Shown here: positions 18,111-28,505 of the stretch, one piece after another | Numbering within the stretch: position 1 is the first letter of the stretch | Layout: every line of letters begins with the position of its first letter | Assembly: GCF_000016285.1 (NCBI RefSeq) | Contig: NC_011989.1 | Location: forward strand, 2,297,001-2,361,000 | Length of the DNA stretch: 64,000 nucleotides | Direction: 5' to 3' | Source: Allorhizobium ampelinum S4 | Lineage (GTDB): Bacteria > Pseudomonadota > Alphaproteobacteria > Rhizobiales > Rhizobiaceae | Made by a program: the position numbers and the translations under genes | The notes under the pieces: generated by a model | Seen by the model: only the letters and a program-made list of their open reading frames with translations | The model's database searches: none | What the model was told of the DNA's origin: nothing

Positions 18111-18373
18111 ATAGCCAGCTGGTTCTTAGCGCCCCCCCACAATACCCAAGGCATGCAGACAAGAAAACTTGGAGCGCCAGGAACCCTTCAAGGCTGATTA
18201 GTTGCTAGCCTTGTCAACCAGCTGGTTCTTGGCGATCCCCCGCGATGCCGAAGGCACGCAGACAAAAAAACTTGGATCGTCAAGAACCGTTCACGCTGAT
18301 TAGTTGCGAGCCTTGTCAACCAGTTGGTTCTTGGCGATCCCCCGCAATGCCCAAGGCATGCAGACAAAAAAAG

Positions 18374-18401
<28 letters not shown>
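18111..18401 (-). repeat. Tandem ~103-bp repeats of the ilvC 3' end plus terminator
   Basis: Downstream of ilvC, units begin at 18299 and 18197, with a more diverged partial unit at about 18111; periods are 103, 102 and about 104 bp counting from the ilvC end at 18402. On the minus strand each unit contains the last codons of ilvC ([12 protein letters not shown] and the stop) followed by a terminator with a T-run. The copy at 18299 has one synonymous change (CAA for CAG); the copy at 18197 changes Arg to Ser; the outermost is strongly degraded. Confidence 0.9.
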
Positions 18402-19479
<1,078 letters not shown>

Positions 19480-20118
19480 TTACGCTGACGATGTCTTGTC
19501 CGTGCCGTGCAACACAAGAAAGGCGGACACCGCCTTGTGTGCGCGGGCGTCGAATTTTCGTGGCTCGGGTTTTTCACCCAGCAGCAGGCGAACATGAAGA
19601 TCGGAAACGATCAGGCCGTAAAGCGTGCGATAGGCATCCTCGCCGTCCTCGAACCGCAACAGGCCATCGCGTCGTCCGGCATCCAGCAGCGCCCTCGCCC
19701 GGCGGTCGATCTGGCGGCGGCCACGCTCCAGCAGCATTTGCCCCAGTTTCGAGCCGTCGCGACTGGTCTGGCCAATGGCAAGACGGTTCAGCGCCAGCGA
19801 GATTTCGCCGGACAGGACATCCAGCAAATCGCGGGCGAAAACCTGCAAATGATCCGCCAGCATCTGCGGCGTCAGGCGCTCGCCGGCGCGCTCGAAGGTG
19901 CGCACCTTGCTGGCCTGATAGGAAATCATCGCAGACAGCAGACCGTCGCGGTCGCCGAACCATTTATAAAGGCTTTCCTTGGAGCAATTGGCCGCCCGCG
20001 CTAAACCGGCCGTGGTCAATGCCTTGTCGCCGCCTTCGACCAAAAGGCGCAAGGCCTCCGCCAGAACCGCGCTCTGGCGTGCAGAAAATTCTGCTGTTGG
20101 CATGGCATTGGTCGACAC
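19480..20118 (-). CDS. TetR-family transcriptional regulator
   Basis: A 212-residue repressor. Residues about 15-60 hold the TetR helix-turn-helix (LTTAGLARAANCSKESLYKW, FGDRDGLLSAM). The rest is a helical ligand-binding and dimerisation domain with a C-terminal AefR-like region (RRQIDRRARALLDAGRRDG). It ends 57 bp upstream of ilvC on the same strand, so it could be read together with ilvC. A perfect palindrome just before its start suggests autorepression. No divergent pump or enzyme gene is directly adjacent, so the inducer is unknown. Confidence 0.88.
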   Translation of the reverse strand: MSTNAMPTAEFSARQSAVLAEALRLLVEGGDKALTTAGLARAANCSKESLYKWFGDRDGLLSAMISYQASKVRTFERAGERLTPQMLADHLQVFARDLLDVLSGEISLALNRLAIGQTSRDGSKLGQMLLERGRRQIDRRARALLDAGRRDGLLRFEDGEDAYRTLYGLIVSDLHVRLLLGEKPEPRKFDARAHKAVSAFLVLHGTDKTSSA

Positions 20119-20139
20119 AGTGAAAGCCCTTCAATCTAA

Positions 20140-20153
20140 GTACCGTACGGTAC
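20140..20153. promoter_or_regulatory. Perfect 14-bp palindrome, likely TetR operator
   Basis: GTACCGTACGGTAC is fully palindromic and lies 22 bp upstream of the TetR-family start. TACCGTACGGTA-type sites are typical TetR-family operators; autoregulation is inferred. Confidence 0.65.
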
Positions 20154-20303
20154 GGTTCTTGTTAACGCGCTTCGCAATGCTCGTCAAGCGCCTGAGTGAC
20201 CGATAAGGCTGAAGAATGCAGTGATGACATGAAGAAGGGGAAATTTCAGGCGAAAGCGCCAAGTGGTTTTGACAGCCGGAATACTTTGAAAACGCAGAAA
20301 AGA

Positions 20304-20338
20304 AGCATTTCCGCGCTTCACTGAAAAGCGGAAATGCT
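20304..20338. terminator. Perfect 11-bp hairpin between msrA and the TetR gene
   Basis: AGCATTTCCGC and GCGGAAATGCT pair exactly around a 13-nt loop. The minus-strand exit is TTCTTTTCTG, a poor T-run. It may terminate transcription coming from msrA towards the TetR gene or protect the RNA. Confidence 0.4.
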
Positions 20339-20370
20339 CAATGATCTCAGGCGAGAGACTGAGAAGGAAA

Positions 20371-20398
20371 ATCGAAAATTGCCGCCGTCAAAAGGCGG
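20371..20398 (-). terminator. Candidate msrA terminator
   Basis: On the minus strand CCGCC-TTTTGAC-GGCGG followed by CAATTTTCG begins 18 bp after the msrA stop. The stem is short and the T-run interrupted. Confidence 0.4.
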
Positions 20399-20416
20399 AA
20401 CGTCTTTGGAAGACGG

Positions 20417-20926
20417 TTATGCCACAGCCTGACGTTTCGGCAGTTTCCAATGCGGTCGCGGAAAATGGCAGGTATAGCCGTTTGGAATGCGCTCAAGATA
20501 GTCCTGATGCTCCGGCTCGGCCTGCCAGAAATCACCCACAGGCGCCAGTTCGGTCACGACCTTGCCAGGCCAGATGCCGGAAGCGTCCACGTCAGCAATG
20601 GTGTCCTCGGCAACCTTCTTTTGCTCTTCACTCGTGTAGAAGATCGCAGACCGATAGCTGACGCCGACATCGTTTCCCTGCCGATTAGGCGTGCTTGGAT
20701 CATGAATCTGGAAGAAAAACTCCAGGAGATCGCGAAAGCTTGTCTTTGATGGATCGAAGATAATTTCAATCGCCTCGGCATGCGTACCATGATTGCGATA
20801 GGTCGCGTTCGCGACATCGCCGCCGGAATATCCCACTCGGGTAGCGATGACCCCGGGAAGCTTGCGGATCAGGTCCTGCATGCCCCAGAAGCAACCGCCT
20901 GCCAACACTGCGCGTTCACTCGTCAT
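20417..20926 (-). CDS. msrA: Peptide methionine-S-sulfoxide reductase
   Basis: A 169-residue MsrA that reduces methionine S-sulfoxide in oxidised proteins. It opens [14 protein letters not shown] with catalytic Cys12. The family blocks [42 protein letters not shown] and YRSAIFY follow. No fused MsrB domain and no signal peptide are present, so it acts in the cytoplasm. It is a single gene with its own likely terminator. Confidence 0.96.
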   Translation of the reverse strand: MTSERAVLAGGCFWGMQDLIRKLPGVIATRVGYSGGDVANATYRNHGTHAEAIEIIFDPSKTSFRDLLEFFFQIHDPSTPNRQGNDVGVSYRSAIFYTSEEQKKVAEDTIADVDASGIWPGKVVTELAPVGDFWQAEPEHQDYLERIPNGYTCHFPRPHWKLPKRQAVA

Positions 20927-21067
20927 GGACGTAACTCCTATGGTTGGAATGCACCCTATGTAGGAACTATAGCACCCTGTTTCCAGCGGCCAATCGGCAT
21001 AGTAACGGCCCTGATGCCCATGGCGGCGGAATAATCCACCCGCCCCTGCCCGACAAAAAATGGAAAG

Positions 21068-21427
21068 TCATCTCCTCAAGTAGCTTTTTGTACCGCTGTC
21101 GGTAAGGCAGAACCGTCCACCCCGGGGACCAACGCAAAAGCTGCCGGAACGGCATGAGCAAGATCCTTCCGAAGATGGGGCCAAAGATGGAGCCATGGGC
21201 GGTGTCAGGTTGAACGCGGGACCATCCGGCCGACCTCCCGTTCCCCCCATCAATCTCGAGCATGACTTCTTGCTGGCGCTGATTGAGCCATCATTGCAGA
21301 CAAAAAGATCGCCGCGACACATTGCGATGCCCGCTTTACGACCACTACAGGGGAAATTTTCAGCGTGTAAAAGGGTTGGCATCAAACAAGCGGCTGTCGA
21401 TAAAACCGCCAGTGCCATAGTCGTCAT
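21068..21427 (-). CDS. Cysteine-rich secreted protein of unknown function
   Basis: A 119-residue protein if started at the ATG at 21427 (MTTMALAVLS); the frame is open upstream to 21613 and an ATG at 21502 is also possible. A signal peptide with a cut after LLHA precedes the mature ENFPCSGRKAGI. Two cysteine-containing blocks (MCRGDLFVCNDGSISASKKS and CSCRSGSFCVGPRGGRFC) flank a Pro-rich stretch; seven or eight cysteines suggest disulfides in the periplasm or outside the cell. Similar Cys-rich secreted proteins are common in rhizobia, but I know no function. Confidence 0.5.
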   Translation of the reverse strand: MTTMALAVLSTAACLMPTLLHAENFPCSGRKAGIAMCRGDLFVCNDGSISASKKSCSRLMGGTGGRPDGPAFNLTPPMAPSLAPSSEGSCSCRSGSFCVGPRGGRFCLTDSGTKSYLRR

Positions 21428-21740
21428 CCAGAAATTTTCTTGCAGTAGGGAACATGCCTTCAAGACTTTACCAACGAAAGAGTCGATAATTACGAGCCTC
21501 ATGAAAAGGCTCGTCCGGTCGTTGGATCGAGAAAGGCTTTGTAAGCGGGGCAGCGAAACAAAATATCCGCAGACAGCATTCGGGTCGCGCCGCAGACGAC
21601 GCCCCTTCCCCAACCCAAACCAACTCTATATCGCATGAAAATGGCCACCCTGATCCCCAGGATGGCCATAATATCGTATTTAAGCGAATTTTCACATAAC
21701 ATAAGTCGTGGAAAATTTGCGCCTCAAATGCCTGGGACAA

Positions 21741-22037
21741 TTAGTCCTTATGCGCAGGCATGTCCTTCAGCTGATCCTTTGTCCATGTGGTTACGGCATG
21801 GACGTCGCCATCTTCATCCCGCATGAATTGTAGATCGGAAAGCGGAACGCCGACCGGCTTTGCACCGATGCCTAAGAAGCCGCCAACATCGATGATCGCT
21901 GTGCCGCTGGCACCCAGACCATGAACATGATCCAGCTTGCCGACCTTGTGGTCGTCAGCACCATAAATGGTTGCACCTTCGAGCACGGCAGGGGTGAGTT
22001 CAGCGGTGGTGAGACGAACGTGATTGGTATGATTCAT
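21741..22037 (-). CDS. PRC-barrel domain protein
   Basis: A 98-residue protein. Most of it is one PRC-barrel: EGATIYGADDHKVGKLDHVH, IIDVGGFLGIGAKPVGVPLS and LQFMRDEDGD. AGGAGGAT lies upstream of the ATG at 22037. Stand-alone PRC-barrel proteins of this type are frequent in rhizobia and often stress-related, but their molecular role is not established. It is a single gene. Confidence 0.85.
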   Translation of the reverse strand: MNHTNHVRLTTAELTPAVLEGATIYGADDHKVGKLDHVHGLGASGTAIIDVGGFLGIGAKPVGVPLSDLQFMRDEDGDVHAVTTWTKDQLKDMPAHKD

Positions 22038-22482
22038 TGGGTTATCCTCCTTGTTTGTACTGTAAAGGTAACCAACGGGGCAGAGGTTTGTTCCCTACCT
22101 GCCAAACCAAAGCGTGTGCAGTGAGGCGAGATTGAAATCCCCGGCGCTTATTTGAACCATACAGGCAGAACCATCCCGTAACGTCACAATTGCACAATTT
22201 TCCATCACATCCATGTCCTTTGAACGCCGTCATCTATCAAAAGGAAGTGAGACTGCCGAGAGCAGACCATCCAAGGCGGAAATCCCTGGAGGCAGAACAA
22301 GTAACAGGTTGATTTTAATAGATTTTTATATCCACAATTCGACAAGAGACGCCAACGCATGCCTGCAATGCTTTTTCTGACAGGCGCGCGCCGTTGCAAA
22401 GCACAGCAAAAACGCCCAGATTCCAGGCATCGAACCAAATAGTTCGACTTAATTTTATCCACTTGCAAAGTTGGAGATATCC
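22038..22482. other. Intergenic region without recognisable features
   Basis: A 445-bp gap between two divergent small genes. It should contain their promoters; I see no convincing gene, RNA or repeat. Confidence 0.5.
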
Positions 22483-22710
22483 ATGAAAACCTTTATCGCA
22501 ACAGCCGTGCTCGCAAGCCTGATCGGTGCATCCGCATCGTTTGCGGCAACCACGGCAAAGACCACCACCCAGCCTGCCCAGTCCACTGCTTCCACGCAAA
22601 CGGCGGCGCAACTGAACACGAACGACAGCACGCAGCAGTCGTCCAGCAGCGAATGGCAGTTCAAGGCCCCCACGAAGAAGCCGCATCATCGCAACGAATA
22701 TAACGGCTGA
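22483..22710 (+). CDS. Small secreted Thr/Ser/Gln-rich protein
   Basis: A 75-residue protein; the ATG at 22483 has GGAG six bases upstream, better than the in-frame ATG at 22471. The first 22 residues are a clear signal peptide (MKTFIATAVLASLIGASASF, cut after SFAA or nearby). The mature part is low-complexity, rich in Thr, Ser, Gln and Ala, ending in a basic KPTKKPHHRNEYNG-like tail. No domain is recognised. Confidence 0.65.
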   Translation: MKTFIATAVLASLIGASASFAATTAKTTTQPAQSTASTQTAAQLNTNDSTQQSSSSEWQFKAPTKKPHHRNEYNG

Positions 22711-22747
22711 TTGCCGCGACCATCTCGATAGGGATGCGTCATTGATA

Positions 22748-22772
22748 CGAAACGCCGGTCTGCGGCGTTTCG
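22748..22772. terminator. Bidirectional hairpin terminator
   Basis: CGAAACGCCG and CGGCGTTTCG form a perfect 10-bp stem around GTCTG, between the convergent ends of the secreted-protein gene and the Lrp-type gene. No long T-run is present on either side. Confidence 0.55.
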
Positions 22773-22779
22773 CCTGCTC

Positions 22780-23244
22780 TCACACAGCATAATCCACCGG
22801 CACCGCGGACCCGCTTTTCATCGTCTCCATCGAGATCGAGGCGGACACATCGAAAAGCTCGATACGCCGCACCAGCCGCCGATAAACCACGTCGTAATGC
22901 TCGACCCGTGGCAGGACGATCTTCAAGATATAATCATGGTGGCCGGTCAGGCGATGTGCCTCGACGATTTCGGCGATATCGGTAATCGCCCGGCGAAATT
23001 CCTCCGTCCATTCATCGGTATGATGCGCGGTTTTGACCAGCGCGTAGACAGTGGTCGGCACACCCACCTTGTTGCGATTGAGCACGGCGATCCGTCGCTC
23101 GATATAGCCCTCCTCTTCCAGTTTCAGGATACGGCGCGAACAGGCCGAAACCGATAGGGCAACCTTGTCGGCCAGATCGCTCACCGCAATGGCTGCATCT
23201 CGCTGCAGCAGATCCAGAATCTTCCTGTCTCTTTCGTCAATCAC
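22780..23244 (-). CDS. Lrp/AsnC-family transcriptional regulator
   Basis: A 154-residue regulator. Residues 1-60 are the winged helix (DERDRKILDLLQRDAAIAVS, LSVSACSRRILKLEEEGYI). Residues 65-150 form the RAM ligand-binding domain (VEAHRLTGHHDYILKIVLP). It is divergent from the racemase gene, across 174 bp, which suggests that it controls that gene in response to an amino acid. This is the usual Lrp-type local arrangement; the ligand is not known. Confidence 0.92.
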   Translation of the reverse strand: MIDERDRKILDLLQRDAAIAVSDLADKVALSVSACSRRILKLEEEGYIERRIAVLNRNKVGVPTTVYALVKTAHHTDEWTEEFRRAITDIAEIVEAHRLTGHHDYILKIVLPRVEHYDVVYRRLVRRIELFDVSASISMETMKSGSAVPVDYAV

Positions 23245-23418
23245 GCCCTAATCCTCCGCCTTCCAGGATGAACACGCAAATCATACGCGCATTGTACATT
23301 TTTCTCGCAATTTTTGTGCGGAACTTATGGTGATTTTCGAGAAGTTTGCAAATCAACCGCTTCAATCCACTGGCATAGTTTTGTTCATCACCACCAAAGA
23401 CCCTAGGGGAACACGACA

Positions 23419-24132
23419 ATGCGGATGATCGGCTTGATTGGCGGAATGAGCTTTGAAAGCTCGGCGGTTTACTATCGGCTCATCAATGAGGCAGTTCGCC
23501 ATCAGTTGGGCGGTTTGGCATCGGCTGAAATCGTCATGCGCTCGGTCGATTTTTCGCAGATTGTTGGCTACCAAAAGGCAGGCCGTTGGGATCTGGCGGA
23601 AAAGGTGCTGGGCGATGCCGCTGCCGCCCTGGAACGCGCCGGTGCCGAATGCGTGTTGATCTGCACCAACACCATGCATCTGATTGCCGATGCCGTGGCG
23701 GCCCGTGTTTCCGTGCCGCTTATCCATATTGTCGATGCAACGGCCCAGGCCATCAAAGACGCTGGCTTCAAACGGCCCCTGCTGCTGGCCACCCGCTACA
23801 CGATGGAGCATGGCTTTTATACCGATCGCATGCGCGCCCTCGGCCTGCTGCCCATGGTGCCAGGCGCAGAGGATCGCGGCATCGTCCATGATGTGATTTT
23901 CGATGAACTCTGCGCTGGCCGGGTCGAAGCACAGTCGCGGGCTGCCTATCTGGCGATCATTGAAAAGGCCAAGGCAGACGGTGCCGATTGCGTCATTCTC
24001 GGCTGCACCGAGATTTGCCTTCTGCTCGATCCCAAAAATCTTTGCCTGCCGGGCTTTGATTCCACTGCCATTCACTGTGCGTCTGCGGTGGAATTTTCGC
24101 TCACTCCGCAACAGGTTAAGAAGATCGCCTGA
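23419..24132 (+). CDS. Aspartate/glutamate racemase family protein
   Basis: A 237-residue enzyme. The start MIGLIGGMSFESSAVYYRLI and the two catalytic cysteines, Cys82 in LICTNTMH and Cys196 in ILGCTEI, mark the cofactor-independent Asp/Glu racemase family. Two-base deprotonation between the cysteines interconverts D- and L-amino acids. Aspartate is the more common substrate in this subgroup (GGMSxxS start), but this is not decided by sequence. The divergent Lrp-type gene is its probable regulator. Confidence 0.88.
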   Translation: MRMIGLIGGMSFESSAVYYRLINEAVRHQLGGLASAEIVMRSVDFSQIVGYQKAGRWDLAEKVLGDAAAALERAGAECVLICTNTMHLIADAVAARVSVPLIHIVDATAQAIKDAGFKRPLLLATRYTMEHGFYTDRMRALGLLPMVPGAEDRGIVHDVIFDELCAGRVEAQSRAAYLAIIEKAKADGADCVILGCTEICLLLDPKNLCLPGFDSTAIHCASAVEFSLTPQQVKKIA

Positions 24133-24180
24133 ACGCATTGACTGCGGTTTGTTGATCGCAGTCAATTTTTTGCTTGATTT

Positions 24181-24196
24181 GGAAACGATCATTTCC
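24181..24196. promoter_or_regulatory. Near-palindrome before the TetR-type gene
   Basis: GGAAACGATCATTTCC is symmetric at seven of eight positions per arm and lies just before the start at 24203, inside the probable promoter. A likely autoregulatory operator. Confidence 0.45.
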
Positions 24197-24202
24197 TATT
24201 AT

Positions 24203-24823
24203 ATGACCATGATGGACCAGCCAACAAAATCCGGCAGACCAGCGGGCCGCCCTCGGGAATTCGACACGGACGTGGCGCTGGACGCCGCCTTGGTGGTGTT
24301 TTCCGAGCGGGGCTACCAAGCCGCCTCGATCAGTGAACTTGCCGAAGCCATGGGGTTGACGGCAGGCAGTATCTACAAGGCGTTCGGCGACAAGCGCGGT
24401 GTGTTTCTCGCCGCCTTTGATCGCTACTGGTCGGTGCGCCATGCGATGATCCTGAAGCGCATGGCACCGCTTAAGACCGGGCGGGAAAAGCTGTTTGCCC
24501 TTTTGCAGCATTACGCCGAACACGCCCATGGTGCGGCAGGCCGGCGCGGCTGCCTCGTAGTCGGCGGCGCCAACGATCTGTCACTGCTGGATGCGGAAGC
24601 CTCCGCCCGCGTGGGTCTTGCTTTTACCGCCAACCAGCAGCGCCTGAAGGACCAGATTGTCACCGGACAGGCCGATGGCTCGATCCGAGCCGATCTCAAT
24701 GCCGATGTCATCTCCAGCGCCCTGCTGTGCCTGACGATGGGCATGCGCGTGGTCGGCAAGACAGGCCGGACAGAAGACGAGATGCAGGCCGTGGCGCAAG
24801 CGGCGCTGCGGCTTTTGGACTGA
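24203..24823 (+). CDS. TetR-family regulator beside an MFS transporter
   Basis: A 206-residue regulator starting at the ATG at 24203 (MTMMDQPTKSGRPAGRPREF). The Arg/Pro-rich start and the helix-turn-helix (ALVVFSERGYQAASISELAE, MGLTAGSIYKAFGDKRGVF) are typical. The C-terminal half is helical with AAGRRGCLVVGGANDL. The frame is open upstream but that part overlaps the racemase. It precedes the MFS gene by 156 bp on the same strand, and is the obvious candidate to control it. Confidence 0.88.
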   Translation: MTMMDQPTKSGRPAGRPREFDTDVALDAALVVFSERGYQAASISELAEAMGLTAGSIYKAFGDKRGVFLAAFDRYWSVRHAMILKRMAPLKTGREKLFALLQHYAEHAHGAAGRRGCLVVGGANDLSLLDAEASARVGLAFTANQQRLKDQIVTGQADGSIRADLNADVISSALLCLTMGMRVVGKTGRTEDEMQAVAQAALRLLD

Positions 24824-24979
24824 GCCGTATCTCATCCCTTACAGCGGCGTGCAGCAGCATGGTGCAGTGAGGTTCGCCATAACACTGCCTATTCGCTGAA
24901 CCATTCAACAGTCGCCACTCACAACAGTACCATGGCATCCTCCCAAGACCATGGCGCCCCAAGCCGAGAAGCAACCACA

Positions 24980-26200
24980 ATGACCCTTTCCAGCCCGCTC
25001 TTACGGCACGACGCCGAACACGCCCTGTCGCCAGCCCTGACATTTATCTTCGCCCTGGCCTGCGGGCTTATCGCCGCCAATCTCTATTACGGCCAGCCGC
25101 TGGCTGGACCGATCAGTGCGGATTTGGGGTTCTCACCCCAGGCGACCGGCCTGATCGTCACCCTCACCCAGCTCGGCTACTGTCTCGGCCTTTTGCTGCT
25201 GGTGCCGCTGGGTGACCTGATCGAAAACCGCAAGCTGGTGATCATCCTGATTGGTCTTGCCGCGCTGGCCCTGCTCGGCGGCGCACTTTCCACCACACCC
25301 GGCCTTTTCCTGCTGGCCTGCCTTGGTATTGGCCTTGCCTCCGCAGCCGCCCAGGTTCTGGTACCCTTTGCCGCCAGCATGGCACCGGATGCCTCACGCG
25401 GGCGGGTTGTCGGCAATGTTATGAGCGGCCTGCTTTGTGGCATCATGCTGGCCCGGCCCATTGCCAGCTTTATCGCTGAGGCATCGTCCTGGCATGTCAT
25501 CTACGTCCTTTCGGCGCTTGCGATGATCGGATTGATGGTGGTGCTCGGCGTGACCCTGCCCCGCCGCCAACCCCATGCGCAGATCGGCTACGGCGTCCTT
25601 TTGTCCTCCATGGCCCATATGGCGCTGACCAACCGCGTGCTCCAGCGCCGGGCGCTGTATCAGGCCGGTATGTTTGGTGCCTTCAGCCTGTTCTGGACCA
25701 CGACGCCGCTGCTGCTGTCAGGCCCGCATTTTGGCCTGAGCCAGAATGGTATCGCGCTGTTTGCACTCGCCGGGGCATCTGGCGCCATTGCCTCCCCCAT
25801 TGCCGGACGAATGGCTGATCGCGGCCTGACCCGGGAGATTTCCATCGGCGCCATGGTGCTGGGCATCGGCGCGTTCCTGCTCGGCCGCTATGCGATTGAA
25901 ACCTCCCCAATCACAGGCGTAATTTGCCTGACACTTGCGGCAATCACCCTGGATTTTGGCGTACAGGCCAATCTGATCAGCGGCCAGCGTATCATCTATT
26001 CAATGACTGCCGCCCATCGCAGCCGACTGAATGGTCTCTATATGGCGACATTCTTTCTTGGCGGTGCGCTTGGTTCAGCTATAGGCGGCTGGGCCTACGC
26101 CACAGGCGGATGGTCACTGACCGCCTGGATCGGCCTCTGCTTTCCCGCCGCCTCGCTTGTGCTGCTACTGACGGAACGGCGGCAAACGGCAAAAGTATAA
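24980..26200 (+). CDS. Major facilitator superfamily transporter
   Basis: A 406-residue protein from the ATG at 24980 (MTLSSPLL); the open frame reaches 24932. Twelve hydrophobic segments are visible, with the loop 2-3 motif PLGDLIENRKLV and the loop 8-9 counterpart RMADRGLTREIS. The opening NLYYGQPLAGPISADLGFS is typical of the proton-driven drug or small-molecule exporter group close to YnfM/YgaY-type proteins. The substrate is unknown. A TetR-family gene lies directly upstream, which supports an efflux role induced by its substrate. Confidence 0.88.
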   Translation: MTLSSPLLRHDAEHALSPALTFIFALACGLIAANLYYGQPLAGPISADLGFSPQATGLIVTLTQLGYCLGLLLLVPLGDLIENRKLVIILIGLAALALLGGALSTTPGLFLLACLGIGLASAAAQVLVPFAASMAPDASRGRVVGNVMSGLLCGIMLARPIASFIAEASSWHVIYVLSALAMIGLMVVLGVTLPRRQPHAQIGYGVLLSSMAHMALTNRVLQRRALYQAGMFGAFSLFWTTTPLLLSGPHFGLSQNGIALFALAGASGAIASPIAGRMADRGLTREISIGAMVLGIGAFLLGRYAIETSPITGVICLTLAAITLDFGVQANLISGQRIIYSMTAAHRSRLNGLYMATFFLGGALGSAIGGWAYATGGWSLTAWIGLCFPAASLVLLLTERRQTAKV

Positions 26201-26210
26201 AGAGTCTAAC

Positions 26211-26275
26211 GGGAAGCGCCGTGCGGTTTATAAACGCACAGCGCTGTAACGCTTTAAATCGACTGAATGTCTTTA
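26211..26275. repeat. Dispersed palindromic intergenic element, copy 1
   Basis: GTGCG-GTTTATAAAC-GCAC (26221-26239) is a palindrome with an AT core, followed by CTGTAACGCTTTAAATCGACTG. The same pattern appears at 29037-29135. It lies between the convergent MFS and chemoreceptor genes and may also terminate transcription. Confidence 0.6.
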
Positions 26276-28051
26276 AAACTCGCTCCAGCCGCCGCCGGAT
26301 TGGGATGCGACCGAACCCGCTACCTTCGACATCAACTCCCGTGCGGGCGATGTCGTGGGACGATGTGCTGAAGTCGCCGCGCCAAGCTGGCGTGACGAAG
26401 GCCGCATACCGGCACCGCCCAGTTGGAATTTCTCAATCAACTCGCGCAGACGCGCCGTTTCCTGGGCAAGCGTTGCGCTGGCGGCATTTGTCTCTTCCAC
26501 CATCGCCGCATTTTGCTGCGTTACCTGGTCCATCTGGTTTACGGCTGCATTGACTTCGGAAAGGCCGGTGGCCTGCTCGCGAGCCGAGCTGGTAATGGCC
26601 TCCATATGTTCATTGACCGCAACGATATTCTGCTGGATCGTCCGAAGCGCCTCGCCTGTTTCGCTCACCAGTCTTACCCCGGTGCTGACCTCGTTTGAAG
26701 AATTACGGATCAGTTCCTTGATTTCCTTGGCAGCCTGAGCGGATCTTTGCGCCAGTTCGCGAACCTCTTGCGCGACCACGGCAAAGCCCTTGCCTGCTTC
26801 ACCGGCACGAGCGGCCTCGACACCGGCATTCAGCGCCAGCAGATTGGTCTGGAAGGCGATTTCGTCGATCACCCCAATGATATTGGAAATCTGATTGGAC
26901 GAATTTTCAATGCGCGACATCGCGCCAACCGCATCCTCAACCACCTTTGAAGAGCGCACCGCATTGTCGCTGGCTGTCGATGCCGAATGACGGGCTTCTT
27001 CTGCCCGTTTTGATGCATTCGAGACATTCACGGTAATTTCGTCAAGCGCCGCAGCGGTCTCTTCCAGGGAGGCGGCCTGCTGCTCGGTCCGCTTGGACAG
27101 ATCTTCGGCGCTCTGGCTGATTTCGCGCGTGCCATTGTCGATCTGGCTGGTTGAATGCGCCACCGCGCCAAGCGTGTTGCGCATCTGCGTCAATGCTTCA
27201 TTCATCGTGCGGCGCAGTTCTTCAAAATCCGGCGCAAACGGGTTGTCCAGAGTGAAGGTCAGATCACCCTGCGCCAGCCGCGTCAGGGCGCTGCCAATCG
27301 CATTGACCGCATTCACTCTTTCGGTCACGTCCGTGGCAAACTTGACGACTTTTGTAACCTTGCCCTTGGCATCAAGGATCGGGTTATAGGCAGCGTTGAT
27401 AACCACCTTCTTTCCGTTCCTGCCGTAGCGAACAAACTCTGCCGATTGAACTTCTCCGCGGCGCAAGCCAGCCCAAAAGTCTTTGTAGTCGGCTGATTTT
27501 GCGTATTCGGGGTCAACCAGCATGCTGTGGTGACGACCCTTTATGTCGTCCAGTTTATAATCAATGGCTTTGAGGAAGTTTTCGTTGGCGCTAACGATCT
27601 CACCTTCCGTGGTAAACTCGATAATGCCTTGAGAACGGCTAATCGCCATCATCTGCCCCTGGTAATCCAGGTTCTGCAAGCGCTCCTTGGCATTGGCCCA
27701 TTCAACAACGAAGCCAGTTGTTTTTCCACTTTCCCGCAAAGGTGTGACGATGAGATCGAACGCGCGGTGACCAACCCAGATCGTCGCCCGGTGCTGCGTT
27801 TTGAGAGCAGCCAGCATATTGCGCTGATGGGATGGGTTTTTGTGGAAAATATCGATATTGCTGCCAATGAGTTTGTTAAAATCGAAGCGGGGAAGTTCTT
27901 TTTTAAGATCAGATTCAGCCTCTTTAAGTAGTTCCATGACGGAATCGTTCATATAACGAATGTTCAGATCAACATCCGAGATCATAATATTCGCTGTGAT
28001 CAGTTTCAAAGATTGGGTCTGCATCCGAGCGACACTAGAAATTCCAAACAT
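26273..28051 (-). CDS. Cytoplasmic methyl-accepting chemotaxis protein with PAS domains
   Basis: A 592-residue receptor counted from the ATG at 28051 ([10 protein letters not shown]), preceded by AAAGGG at a long spacing. The frame is open 38 codons further with a hydrophobic stretch, but that start is poorer. An N-terminal PAS-like domain (residues 10-130, [20 protein letters not shown]) is followed by a second PAS (about 145-250). Next come a HAMP-like linker ([17 protein letters not shown]) and the signalling coiled coil with [20 protein letters not shown]. There are no membrane segments. It is a paralogue of the receptor at 15094-16770. Confidence 0.9.
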   Translation of the reverse strand: MFGISSVARMQTQSLKLITANIMISDVDLNIRYMNDSVMELLKEAESDLKKELPRFDFNKLIGSNIDIFHKNPSHQRNMLAALKTQHRATIWVGHRAFDLIVTPLRESGKTTGFVVEWANAKERLQNLDYQGQMMAISRSQGIIEFTTEGEIVSANENFLKAIDYKLDDIKGRHHSMLVDPEYAKSADYKDFWAGLRRGEVQSAEFVRYGRNGKKVVINAAYNPILDAKGKVTKVVKFATDVTERVNAVNAIGSALTRLAQGDLTFTLDNPFAPDFEELRRTMNEALTQMRNTLGAVAHSTSQIDNGTREISQSAEDLSKRTEQQAASLEETAAALDEITVNVSNASKRAEEARHSASTASDNAVRSSKVVEDAVGAMSRIENSSNQISNIIGVIDEIAFQTNLLALNAGVEAARAGEAGKGFAVVAQEVRELAQRSAQAAKEIKELIRNSSNEVSTGVRLVSETGEALRTIQQNIVAVNEHMEAITSSAREQATGLSEVNAAVNQMDQVTQQNAAMVEETNAASATLAQETARLRELIEKFQLGGAGMRPSSRQLGAATSAHRPTTSPARELMSKVAGSVASQSGGGWSEF

Positions 28052-28396
28052 TACGTATAGTCCCTTTCCGACGAACTGAGGAAGGCGCGAGAACAGGCTC
28101 TGTTCTGTCGAGAGCGTCACGGATACCAACCAAAATGACATTGCCAGCATGAAGTGTAGTGGCAATCTCCCTATAATTTATTAATAAATTAGATAACGCG
28201 AAATATATGGATTTTGAAAATTCCGTAGAGATTACACAATAAAAGCAGAGACTTACAGAATATTTTTCTTGAGAAGACGCAGGATATTGTGACATTCGAC
28301 CAAGGACGATGGGTGGTTTTTTTAGTCCAACATCAGTCTGGCAGGCGCCAGAAACTAGCTTTACCGAGAAGCCAATTCGGCGGGGTCTTGGCACCC

Positions 28397-28505
28397 ATAG
28401 CGCCGTGCTCAATATATGGCGCACGGCGCTATAGTTCTTTATATCTGCGGTATAATCGTCTGTTTAAATCCACGCCGATTTAGGAAATTATGCAGGCGTG
28501 CAGCC
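28397..28505. repeat. Inverted repeat and dispersed intergenic element, copy 2
   Basis: ATAGCGCCGTGC (28397-28408) and GCACGGCGCTAT (28421-28432) form a perfect 12-bp stem. The following AT-rich stretch ends GATTTAGGAAATTATGCAGG, close to the end of the 29037-29135 copy (GGTTCAGGGAATTATGCAGG). It abuts the 3' end of the HxlR-type gene; the rest of the 454-bp gap (28052-28505) shows nothing else. Confidence 0.5.
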
